Below are positions 1 to 6,191 of a DNA stretch of 9,872 bases, piece after piece. Below the pieces are notes generated by a model. The model was not told where the DNA came from. It did no database searches and saw nothing but the letters and a program-made list of their open reading frames with translations. Source of the stretch: DATGMS01 sp040905145 (GTDB lineage: Bacteria; Bacteroidota; Bacteroidia; Cytophagales; Cyclobacteriaceae); assembly GCA_040905145.1 (NCBI GenBank), contig JBBDSC010000055.1, positions 1 to 9,872 of the forward strand. The letters run 5' to 3'. Both the position numbers and the translations under genes were made by a program. Positions within the stretch are counted from its first letter, which is position 1; each line of letters starts with the position of its first letter.

Positions 1-1
1 G

Positions 2-61
2 GGCAGGGATTTCCGGCTCACCGATGTCCATGGCAAAGTGGTACATGATATACTGACTTAA
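2..61 (+). CDS. C-terminal end of an unidentified protein (partial)
   Basis: Frame 2 is open from the window edge and ends in TAA at 59-61. The 19 visible residues read GRDFRLTDVHGKVVHDILT. The other two forward frames give less protein-like sequence. The alternating hydrophobic pattern with a D-x-x-G-K turn looks like the last strands of a beta-rich domain, but this is too short to name a family. The upstream gene body lies outside the window. It is separated from the next gene by about 266 bases of noncoding DNA, so co-transcription with that gene is unlikely. Confidence 0.5.
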   Translation, partial: GRDFRLTDVHGKVVHDILT

Positions 62-130
62 CTATGGTTCTACAACGAAATGGAAATGTGTTTCTAAAGA
101 CGGAAGACTAAATTGGGTAGGAAAGTGAGG

Positions 131-175
131 AATTATGAGTTAAGAATTATTATAATTTCTAATTTATCATTAATT
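131..175. repeat. A/T-rich imperfect palindrome
   Basis: AATTATGA at 131-138 is matched, with one extra base, by TCATTAATT at 167-175 in inverted orientation. Inside these, AGAATTAT (143-150) and ATAATTTCT (152-160) form a second near-complementary pair. The element resembles the AATTATGAATTATGA-like intergenic repeats seen in many Bacteroidota genomes; that resemblance is from memory. In A/T-rich DNA some of the pairing could be chance. Confidence 0.35.
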
Positions 176-232
176 ATGCAATTAAAATTCAAAAAAATTA
201 ATTATTTGGATAAATTGGGATAAATTTCGGAT

Positions 233-261
233 CCCGATCTGCCTTGCTGGCAGGATTGGGG
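233..261. repeat. Hairpin with CTGCC/GGCAG core
   Basis: CTGCC (239-243) and GGCAG (249-253) pair perfectly around the 5-base loop TTGCT. The stem can be extended outward to CCC (233-235) against GGG (259-261) through G-T wobbles and one bulged A. It stands out as GC-rich inside A/T-rich DNA. No T-run follows, so a classical intrinsic terminator is not supported. It could be a short interspersed palindromic repeat or an mRNA-end structure for the gene ending at base 61. Confidence 0.4.
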
Positions 262-327
262 CTCTGACTATCTATATTTATCAAAATAACGATACAAAAA
301 AATATTCATACAAACCCTTTTTAATCC

Positions 328-1767
328 ATGTTTCTTGATATTCCTGATATTGTAATGTTCTTCGGCAGGTTTCATCCCCTTGTGGTGCACTTACCGATAG
401 GCATTTTGCTTTTGGCTGTAGTTATTGCGCTTCTTTCCAGAAAAAGAAGATACAAGGCTTTGGCCCCCGCATTAAACTTTGTATTGCTCCTTGGTGCCAT
501 TAGTGCAGCAATAGCCTGTGTGCTGGGCTATATGCTTTCATGGGGAGGAGATTATAACCCGGACAGCCTTTTTTGGCACCAATGGGCAGGTATTTTATTG
601 GCTGTCCTATCCTTTTCAATTTATTGGCTCAGAACCAGGGGGTGGAATAAAGGTCCCAAGATTTTCATTGAAAAGAGCTATTTGGCGTTTTGGGCTTTAC
701 TGGCATTAATTGCCTTTACGGGACATTTGGGTGGGAATCTTACCCATGGCTCCACTTATTTGCTGCAATATGCCCCCGACCCTTTGAGGGTAATGGCCGG
801 ATTGGATCCCAAACCTGTTCCCAGGCCACAGGTCACCGTTCTTGATTCCGCGGATATATTTTTGGATATGGTACACCCGTTGATCGAATCAAAATGTCAA
901 TCTTGTCATAATCAGGATAAGATGAAGGGAGAACTGTTGCTCACAAATTATGAAGAAATGCTCAAAGGAGGGGAAAACGGTCCTTCCCTCGTACCGGGCG
1001 ATCTGGAAAACAGTTTATTGTACCAACGGGTCATCCTTCCGGAAACCCATGATGATTATATGCCCGCAGAAGGGAAACCTGGATTGGATGATGACCAGCT
1101 GGCCCTGATCAAATGGTGGATAGAAAATGAAGCCCCTCCTACCATGCTTTTGGCGGAAATGGAATTGGAAAGCGATATGACCGGTAAATTCCAAAGGGTG
1201 CTGGGTATCGGCACTTCCGAAAGCAGACTTCCCGATATGGAGGCTGTTGCTGCTGATTCAGCGGATTTACAATTGGCAAGGGAACAGGGCTTTATTATTA
1301 AGCAGATTGTTCCGAACAGCAATTTCCTTGAAGTGCGGTTGCCTTTCACCGGCCAAACTTTAAGGGATATGGATATCAAGGTTCTATTGGGCATCAAAGA
1401 TCAAATTACCTGGATTGATCTTTCCCAAGGGCAATTGGAAGATGAGGACCTGGCTACCATTGGTCAATTAAAACTCCTTAGCAGGGTGGATCTGGCCAAC
1501 AACCCCATTTCTGACGAAGGCATTGCCCATCTCAGGGATTTAGAAGAAGTAAGGTATCTCAATTTGTACGGCACCAACATAACCGATCAGGGATTGGCCA
1601 CTTTAAAATCTTTAAAAAAGCTTCAGTCGCTTTATCTTTGGCAGACAAAAGTAAGTGATTCTGGCGTGGAATCTTTGAAAAAGGAAAGGCCTACTATTAG
1701 CGTCACATTGGGCAATTTGGAATTTCAGAAGCTGAAAGAACCGGAAACCAGTGAAATAGAAAGTTGA
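328..1767 (+). CDS. Membrane-anchored c-type cytochrome domain protein with leucine-rich repeats
   Basis: 479 residues in three parts. Residues 14-135 form about four hydrophobic helices (near 14-36, 46-71, 81-101, 117-135). They carry RFHPLVVHLPIG (His16, His21), His84 and GHLGGNLTHG (His133, His140), a pattern like the DUF2231-type membrane domain, whose histidines may bind heme. Residues 180-270 are a planctomycete-type cytochrome c domain (PSCyt1-like): CQSCH (Cys190, Cys193, His194) for covalent heme, and a DDYMPAEGKP segment whose Met245 is the likely distal ligand. Residues about 355-460 hold three to four leucine-rich repeats of the ITDQGLATL kind. It is probably an inner-membrane protein with the heme and repeat parts in the periplasm. 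No partner gene lies beside it; the redox partner and function are unknown. The ATG at 328 is preceded by an A/T-rich leader without a Shine-Dalgarno site. It is convergent with the regulator downstream. Confidence 0.85.
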   Translation: MFLDIPDIVMFFGRFHPLVVHLPIGILLLAVVIALLSRKRRYKALAPALNFVLLLGAISAAIACVLGYMLSWGGDYNPDSLFWHQWAGILLAVLSFSIYWLRTRGWNKGPKIFIEKSYLAFWALLALIAFTGHLGGNLTHGSTYLLQYAPDPLRVMAGLDPKPVPRPQVTVLDSADIFLDMVHPLIESKCQSCHNQDKMKGELLLTNYEEMLKGGENGPSLVPGDLENSLLYQRVILPETHDDYMPAEGKPGLDDDQLALIKWWIENEAPPTMLLAEMELESDMTGKFQRVLGIGTSESRLPDMEAVAADSADLQLAREQGFIIKQIVPNSNFLEVRLPFTGQTLRDMDIKVLLGIKDQITWIDLSQGQLEDEDLATIGQLKLLSRVDLANNPISDEGIAHLRDLEEVRYLNLYGTNITDQGLATLKSLKKLQSLYLWQTKVSDSGVESLKKERPTISVTLGNLEFQKLKEPETSEIES

Positions 1768-1810
1768 GAGATAAATAATGTTTTTACCACGAATTTAATG
1801 AATTAAGTTT

Positions 1811-1890
1811 TAAAGACCGAAGTTGGAAGTGTGTACTTTGAGCTGGAAGTCTGGAGACCGAAGCTGCAGGATTAAAGATCGAAATGGAGA
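1811..1890. repeat. Degenerate purine-rich tandem repeat
   Basis: AGACCGAAG occurs exactly at 1814-1822 and 1855-1863. AGTTGGAAGT (1821-1830) recurs as AGCTGGAAGT (1841-1850). AAGATCGAAATGG at 1875-1887 is a further variant. The word TAAAGACCGAAG at 1811-1822 matches TAAAGACGGAAG at 95-106 in 11 of 12 bases, and CGAAATGGA occurs both at 76-84 and at 1880-1888. The two intergenic regions therefore share a dispersed low-complexity repeat family. Confidence 0.5.
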
Positions 1891-1902
1891 AACTGATTTT
1901 GT

Positions 1903-2003
1903 TTCACGCGGCGGGCGCAAAGAAGGCGCGGCGAACGCAGCGTTTAAATTACCCAAATTCTTCGTTGCGGCCGCTGCGCATTTCGCCGCGATCGTTGCGT
2001 GAA
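1903..2003. repeat. Long GC-rich imperfect inverted repeat
   Basis: TTCACGC (1903-1909) is exactly complementary to GCGTGAA at 1997-2003. Between them both arms carry CG-rich, partly matching words: GGCGCGGCGAACGCAGCG on the left, and CGTTGCGGCCGCTGCGC plus CGCCGCGATCG on the right, around an A/T-rich centre near 1942-1960. The layout resembles the interspersed repeats of TTCACGCAAAGACGCAAAG type scattered through Bacteroidota genomes (from memory), here in a GC-enriched, diverged copy. It may end transcription of both convergent genes. Confidence 0.5.
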
Positions 2004-2081
2004 CCATTGAGTGCAACAAAAAGGGTCAACTAAATTCAGACGTTACACAGAAGTAATAGATTCGAAAGAAATCATTAGAAC

Positions 2082-2954
2082 TCAAATAAGCCTTTTGTTA
2101 TGCTGATTTTGGTACTGCAAAGGCGTTTGTTGGTTAATCCTCTTGAATAGCTTGATAAAATAGGATTGATTTTGAAATCCGCTTTCATAACAGACCTGAG
2201 ATACATTTAATTTACCCTCGATCAGTATTTTACAAGCATGTCCTATCCTGATTTCGTGAAGGAACTGGGTGAATGTCTTACCTGTTTTTGCTTTGAAGTA
2301 ACGGCAAAAAGCTGTAGGATTCATATTAGCAACGGAGGCTATTTTATTTAACTGAATGGGATGCATGAAATTTTCTATTAAATAAGCATATACATCATTA
2401 ATTCTCTCTATACCAGATGTTCCAGAGGCTTGAACAAAGCCTCTGCAGGACAAAACTTTATAATCTTCAGAACTAGCCAGTAAATTCAGTATCTGTAAAA
2501 GTGAGATGATCCTTTCTGCTCCGTCCATTTCCATCATAATATTCATTATTTCGGCCGTTTTCTCTTTTGTTTCCCCAATAATTTTGAGCCCTCTCCGGGA
2601 TATTTTGAAAAGATTGTTGATGTGATGCATTTCAGGTAGGAGAAAAAAACTACTTCCTAAAAAATGCTCCGGAAAGCGCACTATTATGGCTTCTGCTTTT
2701 AAATTATGCCCCTGATAATAAATAGGATCACAACGCCAATAGTGCGGAAGATTTGGACCGGTTAAGGTAAGTTCATTTTTATAAAAAGTACTTATACTGT
2801 TTCCTATAAAATGTGTGCCCGTACTTTCCAGAATGAGGGTTAATTCAAATTCAGGATGAAAATGCCAGGGATTTTTGAAATAAGGGGCGATTTCATGCCG
2901 GATATCAATGGATGCTTCCAGGGAGTTTAGAACTTTCAAAAAAGTTGGTTTCAT
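2082..2954 (-). CDS. AraC-family transcriptional regulator with N-terminal cupin sensor domain
   Basis: 290 residues from the ATG at 2954, chosen because the frame can be extended upstream only to a TTG at 3038, and the family typically begins MKPxxLKV, as here. The N-terminal half is a cupin-like ligand-binding domain: WHFHPEFELTLI near residues 30-41, then GTHFIGNSI and GPNLPHYWR, all typical of sugar-responsive AraC proteins. The C-terminal ~95 residues carry two helix-turn-helix motifs: LNKIASVANMNPTAFCRYFK, then the VSQVCYESGFQNQSYFIKLF segment with the conserved GF..QSYF..LFK signature. It sits divergently from the DUF1080-to-SusC cluster, with about 218 bases between starts, and is the likely activator of that cluster in response to a sugar or its oxidised derivative. 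The inducer cannot be read from sequence. Confidence 0.9.
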   Translation of the reverse strand: MKPTFLKVLNSLEASIDIRHEIAPYFKNPWHFHPEFELTLILESTGTHFIGNSISTFYKNELTLTGPNLPHYWRCDPIYYQGHNLKAEAIIVRFPEHFLGSSFFLLPEMHHINNLFKISRRGLKIIGETKEKTAEIMNIMMEMDGAERIISLLQILNLLASSEDYKVLSCRGFVQASGTSGIERINDVYAYLIENFMHPIQLNKIASVANMNPTAFCRYFKAKTGKTFTQFLHEIRIGHACKILIEGKLNVSQVCYESGFQNQSYFIKLFKRINQQTPLQYQNQHNKRLI

Positions 2955-3074
2955 TATAATCGGATTTATTTGTGGCAATAGGGATCTTTTGTTCGGCGAT
3001 TTGGCCCTTGATTTACAACTGATTCGTTTATGCTTCAATAGTAGCTTTAAAATAATAGGATTTTTTCATTTGGG

Positions 3075-3082
3075 CAAAAATA
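3075..3082 (-). promoter_or_regulatory. Possible -7 box for the AraC gene
   Basis: On the minus strand this reads TATTTTTG, a match to the Bacteroidota -7 consensus TAnnTTTG. It would start transcription near 3068 and give a leader of about 110 bases before the ATG at 2954. A TTTG at 3099-3096 lies upstream, but only 13 bases away, shorter than the usual spacing of about 19. In A/T-rich DNA the match may be chance. Confidence 0.2.
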
Positions 3083-3098
3083 ATGTTATTATCTGCAA

Positions 3099-3111
3099 AA
3101 TATGAAATATT
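3099..3111. promoter_or_regulatory. Small inverted repeat in the divergent promoter region (possible operator)
   Basis: AATAT (3099-3103) and ATATT (3107-3111) are inverted around GAA. The site lies about 20 bases upstream of the plus-strand -7 box at 3131, where a regulator could contact RNA polymerase. Five-base A/T arms are weak evidence, and AraC proteins usually bind direct repeats, so this is only a candidate. Confidence 0.2.
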
Positions 3112-3130
3112 CGCTTACCCGCCAGAAGTC

Positions 3131-3138
3131 TATATTTG
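3131..3138 (+). promoter_or_regulatory. -7 promoter box for the DUF1080-to-SusC cluster
   Basis: TATATTTG is an exact match to TAnnTTTG, the -7 element used by the primary sigma factor of Bacteroidota. It predicts a start near 3145 and a leader of about 28 bases to the ATG at 3173. No clear TTG-type -33 element is seen at the usual distance, which would fit a promoter that depends on the divergent AraC activator. It also argues against the upstream in-frame ATG at 3083, which would lie outside such a transcript. Confidence 0.45.
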
Positions 3139-3172
3139 TAATAGACCATTATCAACCATTAATTTTTATGCT

Positions 3173-3967
3173 ATGCAAATTTCTCACAACATGATCAGCA
3201 TCAGGCCAGGATATGCCTTATGCCTCCTTCCTGTGTTACTTATGCTCTTAGGCTGTGACAAGCAAGAAGCGAAACAGGAGGGCTTCTCTCTAAATAATGT
3301 TTCTGAATCAGGGAAATGGGGAGAATGGAAACTGCTTTTCGACGAAAAAACAACAGCAGGTTGGCGGGGTATTAACCAGGAGACTTTCCCCAGTGAAGGG
3401 TGGAAAATAGAAGATGGAATGCTAATGGTCAATGCTACGGACGGAAAAGAATCCGGGAATGGGGGAGATATTATTACCACGGAACAGTATAGTGAATTTG
3501 TGTTGGACTGGGAATGGAAAATGCTGACCAAAGGAGGCAACAGCGGGGTTAAATACTTTGTTAAAGAAGGGTTGTCAGGCAATGAAAAATACGGTGCCGG
3601 ACTGGAATATCAGATCCTGGATGATGAAAACTTTTCCTGGATGTTGGAAGGTAAGATGAAACCAGGTGACTATAGAACCCTTGCGTCCCTATATGAAATT
3701 TATCCTGCAGAAAATCGAACCGTCAATCCTTTGGGAGAGTGGAACCATAGCCGCATTGTGTCCCAAGGTATGCATGTGGAGCACTGGCTCAATGGGGTGA
3801 AAGTTTTGGAATATGAGAGGGGCAGTGATGATTTCAGAAAGAAAGTGGCAGAAAGTAAATTCAATGAATTTAAAAATTTTGGAGAAGCAACAGAAGGTCA
3901 TGTTCTCCTGCAGGATCATGGAAGTAAAATGGGGTTCCGCAACATTAAAATAAAAGAACTTGATTAA
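3173..3967 (+). CDS. DUF1080 lipoprotein (3-keto-disaccharide hydrolase family)
   Basis: 264 residues from the ATG at 3173. The frame is open back to an ATG at 3083, but those 30 extra residues would precede a complete lipoprotein signal and lie upstream of the predicted promoter; the ATG at 3191 is also possible. Residues 13-28 are a hydrophobic segment ending in the lipobox LLGC (Cys28), so the mature protein should be a lipid-anchored envelope protein. The rest is one concanavalin-like DUF1080 domain (PF06439, named 3-keto-disaccharide hydrolase), with WKIEDGMLMV, GGDIITTEQYSEFVLDWEWK, GGNSGVKYFV, LEYQILDD, GEWNHSRI, VEHWLNGVKVLEYE, SKFNEF and the HVLLQDHGSKMGFRNIKI end. Family members act on 3-keto glycosides made by Gfo/Idh-type dehydrogenases, which fits the next gene. 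It is first in the plus-strand cluster. The exact substrate is unknown. Confidence 0.9.
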   Translation: MQISHNMISIRPGYALCLLPVLLMLLGCDKQEAKQEGFSLNNVSESGKWGEWKLLFDEKTTAGWRGINQETFPSEGWKIEDGMLMVNATDGKESGNGGDIITTEQYSEFVLDWEWKMLTKGGNSGVKYFVKEGLSGNEKYGAGLEYQILDDENFSWMLEGKMKPGDYRTLASLYEIYPAENRTVNPLGEWNHSRIVSQGMHVEHWLNGVKVLEYERGSDDFRKKVAESKFNEFKNFGEATEGHVLLQDHGSKMGFRNIKIKELD

Positions 3968-3980
3968 ACTTTCAAGTTCT
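3955..3980 (+). repeat. Perfect 9-bp stem-loop across the DUF1080 stop codon
   Basis: AGAACTTGA (3955-3963) and TCAAGTTCT (3972-3980) are exact inverted copies around the 8-base loop TTAAACTT, which contains the TAA stop (3965-3967). There is no T-tract, so it is not a classical terminator. In an mRNA it could protect the 3' end of the first cistron or lower expression of the next gene. The 72-base gap that follows has no other strong signal. Confidence 0.4.
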
Positions 3981-4039
3981 CAAAGTAAGAATATTATCTT
4001 ATGACACTTGCAGATAGTAGCATTTAACTGACATTCTAT

Positions 4040-5135
4040 ATGGACAAAAAGCATCATTCTATTAAAAGAAGGGAATTTTTAACAAAATCTTCATTGGCTG
4101 TGGCAGGTGGGGTACTTTTTCCTACTATAGTTCCTTCTTCGGTTTTCGGTGCCAAAGCTCCTAGCAACCGCATCACCATCGGCATGATCGGTATGGGCAG
4201 ACAAGCTTATCATCCTAACCTGACACAGTTTCTTAATGCCCCGGATGCACAGGTAGTGGCAGTCTGCGATGTGGATCACTGGCGCATGGAGCAAGGAGTT
4301 AAGAAGGTAAATGACTATTATTCGGCGGCGAACGAAAAAACGTATAAAGGATGCTCCGCACATCGGGATTTCAGGGAAATTCTGGAGCGGTCGGATATTG
4401 ATGCTGTGATGATCTCTACGCCTGACCACTGGCATGTACCCATGGGTATCATGGCTGGGAAAGATTTTTCTCTGGAAAAGCCCCTGACCACACACCTTGC
4501 CGGAGGACGGGCACTCTGCGATGCCGTAAAAAAACACAATGTCATTACCCGTACTGACAGCGAGTTCCGCTCTCTTAAACCTTTTTGGCGGGCAGTCGAG
4601 CTGGTGCGCAACGGACGTATAGGCAAATTACACACCATCCGCACTGGCGTACCGTTCGACATGAATGGGGAAGTACCACCAGCCCAACCCACCATGCCCG
4701 TGCCGGAAGAACTGGATTATGATATGTGGCTGGGCCCTGCTCCTTTTGCTCCCTACACAGAAAAACGCGTGCATAATCGCCAGGTGATCAAGGCACGTCC
4801 GGGATGGATGCGGATCAGCGATTATTGTAATGGTATGATCTCCAACTGGGGAACCCACTTGAATGACATAGCTCAATGGGCTAATGACACAGAATATACA
4901 GGCCCGGTGGAAGTGGAAGGAAAAGGAGCATTTACCACAGGGCTCTGGAATACCATCAGCAGTTTTGAATTAAAGTCGTGTAGTCTCTATTTGCCAGATA
5001 GGATTAATTGCCATTAAGCTGGGCCGTAAGCTGCAATGGGATCCTGACAAAGAAGAATTTAAAGATGACAATGCAGCCAATGCCATGAAATATCTGGCAA
5101 TACGATCTCCTTGGGACAAAGCAATGGAGTACTGA
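4040..5135 (+). pseudogene. Gfo/Idh/MocA oxidoreductase, Tat-exported, broken by internal deletion and frameshift
   Basis: Codons 1-312 (4040-4975) encode a normal N-terminal part: a Tat signal with RREFL at residues 10-14 and a hydrophobic run to about 37, a Rossmann start ITIGMIGMGRQ (about 46-55), STPDHWH (126-132), the family EKP motif (146-148) and GTHLNDIAQWA (271-281). After SSFELK the frame runs into unrelated residues and stops at TAA 5015-5017. A second frame, open from 4974 and reading RVVSICQIGLIAIKLGRKLQW (4977-5039) and on to AIRSPWDKAMEY with TGA at 5133-5135, is the usual C-terminus of this family. Together only about 364 residues remain against roughly 440-450 for such proteins (from memory), so about 75-90 residues of the C-terminal beta-sheet domain are missing. 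The loss is 2 modulo 3 in length. Relatives oxidise sugars or glycosides with tightly held NAD(P). The truncated 325-residue product is probably inactive. Confidence 0.85.
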
Positions 5136-5144
5136 TTTTGTTTA

Positions 5145-5166
5145 TTTTACCACAGAGGAAACAGAG
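5145..5166 (+). repeat. Short repeat-like insertion upstream of the TIM-barrel gene
   Basis: TTTTACCAC (5145-5153) is followed by ACAGAG twice (5152-5157 and 5161-5166). TTTTACCAC also occurs at 1782-1790 in the other intergenic region. The sequence resembles the ACCACAGAGGACACAGAG repeats common between Bacteroidota genes (from memory). It lies in the 43-base gap between the broken oxidoreductase and the next start codon, so it would be part of the leader of that gene. Confidence 0.35.
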
Positions 5167-5178
5167 TAACAAAAAAAT

Positions 5179-6072
5179 ATGAAAAAAGCAGCAATATTTC
5201 TTCTCATCCTGATAAATGCTCAGATGAATGTATATGCCCAGGAAGTAAATGACTATCCTCTTTTTGTCTTTAACAATGGGGTAAAAGACGAACAATACGA
5301 TACACCTGAAAAGCAGGTACAGTTGCTTAAATCACTGGGTTATGATGGTATGGAAAAGAAAGGCATTGATGAATTTGCTGAAACGCTTGATGCCTTGGAT
5401 AAAAAGGGGCTGAAACTTTATACCATGTATCTCAACATCAACTTGGATGATGAGGAACAGCCTTACGATAAAAGGTTGAAAGACGTATTCAAGAGGCTGG
5501 AAGGGAGGGAAACCATGCCGTGGTTTTATATCACCAGTAAACAGTACAAGCCATCTTCCGAAGAAAATGATGCTATTGCCGTGCCCATACTACAGGAAAT
5601 TGCCGATATGGCTGATGAATATGGGATAAAAGTGATGATTTATCCACATATTAATTTTTGGGTGGACAATGTGGATGATGCTGTAAGAGTGGCTGAAAAA
5701 GTCGACCGTCCGAATTTGGGCATCACCTTCAATCTTTGCCATTTTCTTGCTGATCAGGGCACCAAATACGATGAAGCATTCATCCCGACGGTGGAGAAAG
5801 CCATGCCGTACCTTTTTGCCATAAGCCTTAACGGGGCGGATAAGCCCAACGAAGAGCTAATGCAAAGCAGCAATCTCTGGCAACATCTTATCCAACCATT
5901 AGGGGAGGGGAATTATGATACTTACCAATATCTCAACGCATTTATGGAAAGGGGATTTAAAGGGCCAGTAGGGTTACAATGTTTTAATATTAAGGAAGAA
6001 AAACAGGTGCATCTAAAGAAGTCCATGGATGCATGGGAAAATTTCCGGAAGGAGATAGCTGATAAGCAATAA
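5179..6072 (+). CDS. Exported sugar phosphate isomerase/epimerase family protein (AP endonuclease 2-like TIM barrel)
   Basis: 297 residues. Residues 1-20 are a Sec signal peptide ending in VYA-Q, so the protein is periplasmic despite the 'sugar phosphate' family name. The body is a xylose-isomerase-like TIM barrel (PF01261 type): SLGYDGMEKKG (Glu59), KVMIYPHINFW (His157), LGITFNLCHFLADQG (Asn185, His188), ISLNGADKP (Asn218, Asp221) and GPVGLQCFN (Gln267). The NLCH and GLQC pieces replace the Asp/Glu metal ligands usual elsewhere in the superfamily but, from memory, are typical of this exported subgroup. Members found beside Gfo/Idh and DUF1080 genes are candidates for lyase, epimerase or isomerase steps on 3-keto glycosides; the activity here is inferred from context. 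The ATG at 5179 follows an A-run and is the natural start. Confidence 0.85.
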   Translation: MKKAAIFLLILINAQMNVYAQEVNDYPLFVFNNGVKDEQYDTPEKQVQLLKSLGYDGMEKKGIDEFAETLDALDKKGLKLYTMYLNINLDDEEQPYDKRLKDVFKRLEGRETMPWFYITSKQYKPSSEENDAIAVPILQEIADMADEYGIKVMIYPHINFWVDNVDDAVRVAEKVDRPNLGITFNLCHFLADQGTKYDEAFIPTVEKAMPYLFAISLNGADKPNEELMQSSNLWQHLIQPLGEGNYDTYQYLNAFMERGFKGPVGLQCFNIKEEKQVHLKKSMDAWENFRKEIADKQ

Positions 6073-6113
6073 ATCAACTAATTCTAATTCAATTTCCAGC
6101 GTATGAAATTGGG

Positions 6114-6134
6114 TATGTGAAAGGTTCTCACATA
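6114..6134 (+). repeat. Small stem-loop between the TIM-barrel and MFS genes
   Basis: TATGTGA (6114-6120) and TCACATA (6128-6134) are exact inverted copies around AAGGTTC, followed by GGGGGATTATTATTTA. It sits in the middle of the 119-base gap, the largest in the cluster. It lacks a T-run, so it is a weak terminator candidate at best. It may be an operator or an mRNA processing structure that separates expression of the periplasmic genes from that of the transporter. Confidence 0.3.
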
Positions 6135-6191
6135 GGGGGATTATTATTTAGAGAGATTGCATGTGACCATTGAAAAGCAAATTATAAACAC

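Larger units (their letters stand above)
62..327. other. A/T-rich intergenic region with repeat-like elements
   Basis: No credible gene is seen on either strand. From left to right it holds a purine-rich stretch (76-110) that shares words with the intergenic region at 1811-1890, an A/T-rich imperfect palindrome (131-175), a short direct repeat of GGATAAATT-type sequence (about 208-226), and a GC-containing hairpin (233-261). Just upstream of the next gene is TATATTTA (273-280), one base off the Bacteroidota -7 consensus TAnnTTTG. It has no well-spaced -33 partner, so it is only a weak promoter candidate. Confidence 0.6.
1768..2081. other. Intergenic region between convergent genes, repeat-rich
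   Basis: No convincing gene is present. The region contains TTTTACCACGAAT (1782-1794), a purine-rich degenerate repeat (1811-1890) and a long GC-rich imperfect palindrome (1903-2003). The local base composition jumps from A/T-rich to strongly GC-rich and back. Because the flanking genes converge here, transcription from both sides must end in this stretch. The palindrome is the only strong structure available for that. No T-tract typical of intrinsic terminators follows either arm. Confidence 0.6.

Noticed and set aside
1810..2019. 69-codon minus-strand reading frame in the intergenic region
   Set aside because: It runs through the purine repeat and the GC-rich palindrome, and its alanine-rich composition follows from the repeat. 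No family resemblance or start signal is seen.
2955..3038. 28-residue N-terminal extension of the AraC regulator
   Set aside because: The extension begins at TTG and is basic and unlike the family. The ATG at 2954 gives the typical MKPxxLKV start.
3083..3172. 30-residue N-terminal extension of the DUF1080 lipoprotein
   Set aside because: It would put extra sequence ahead of a complete lipoprotein signal and overlaps the exact -7 promoter box.
4040..5135. Programmed ribosomal frameshift joining the two oxidoreductase frames
   Set aside because: A shift near 4974 would fuse the frames, but the product would still lack about 75-90 residues that the family has between the two pieces, and no slippery heptamer with a following structure stands out. 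Deletion is the simpler reading.
6114..6134. Intrinsic terminator between the TIM-barrel and MFS genes
   Set aside because: The 7-bp stem is A/T-containing and is followed by GGGGG rather than a T-run, so it was kept only as a stem-loop.
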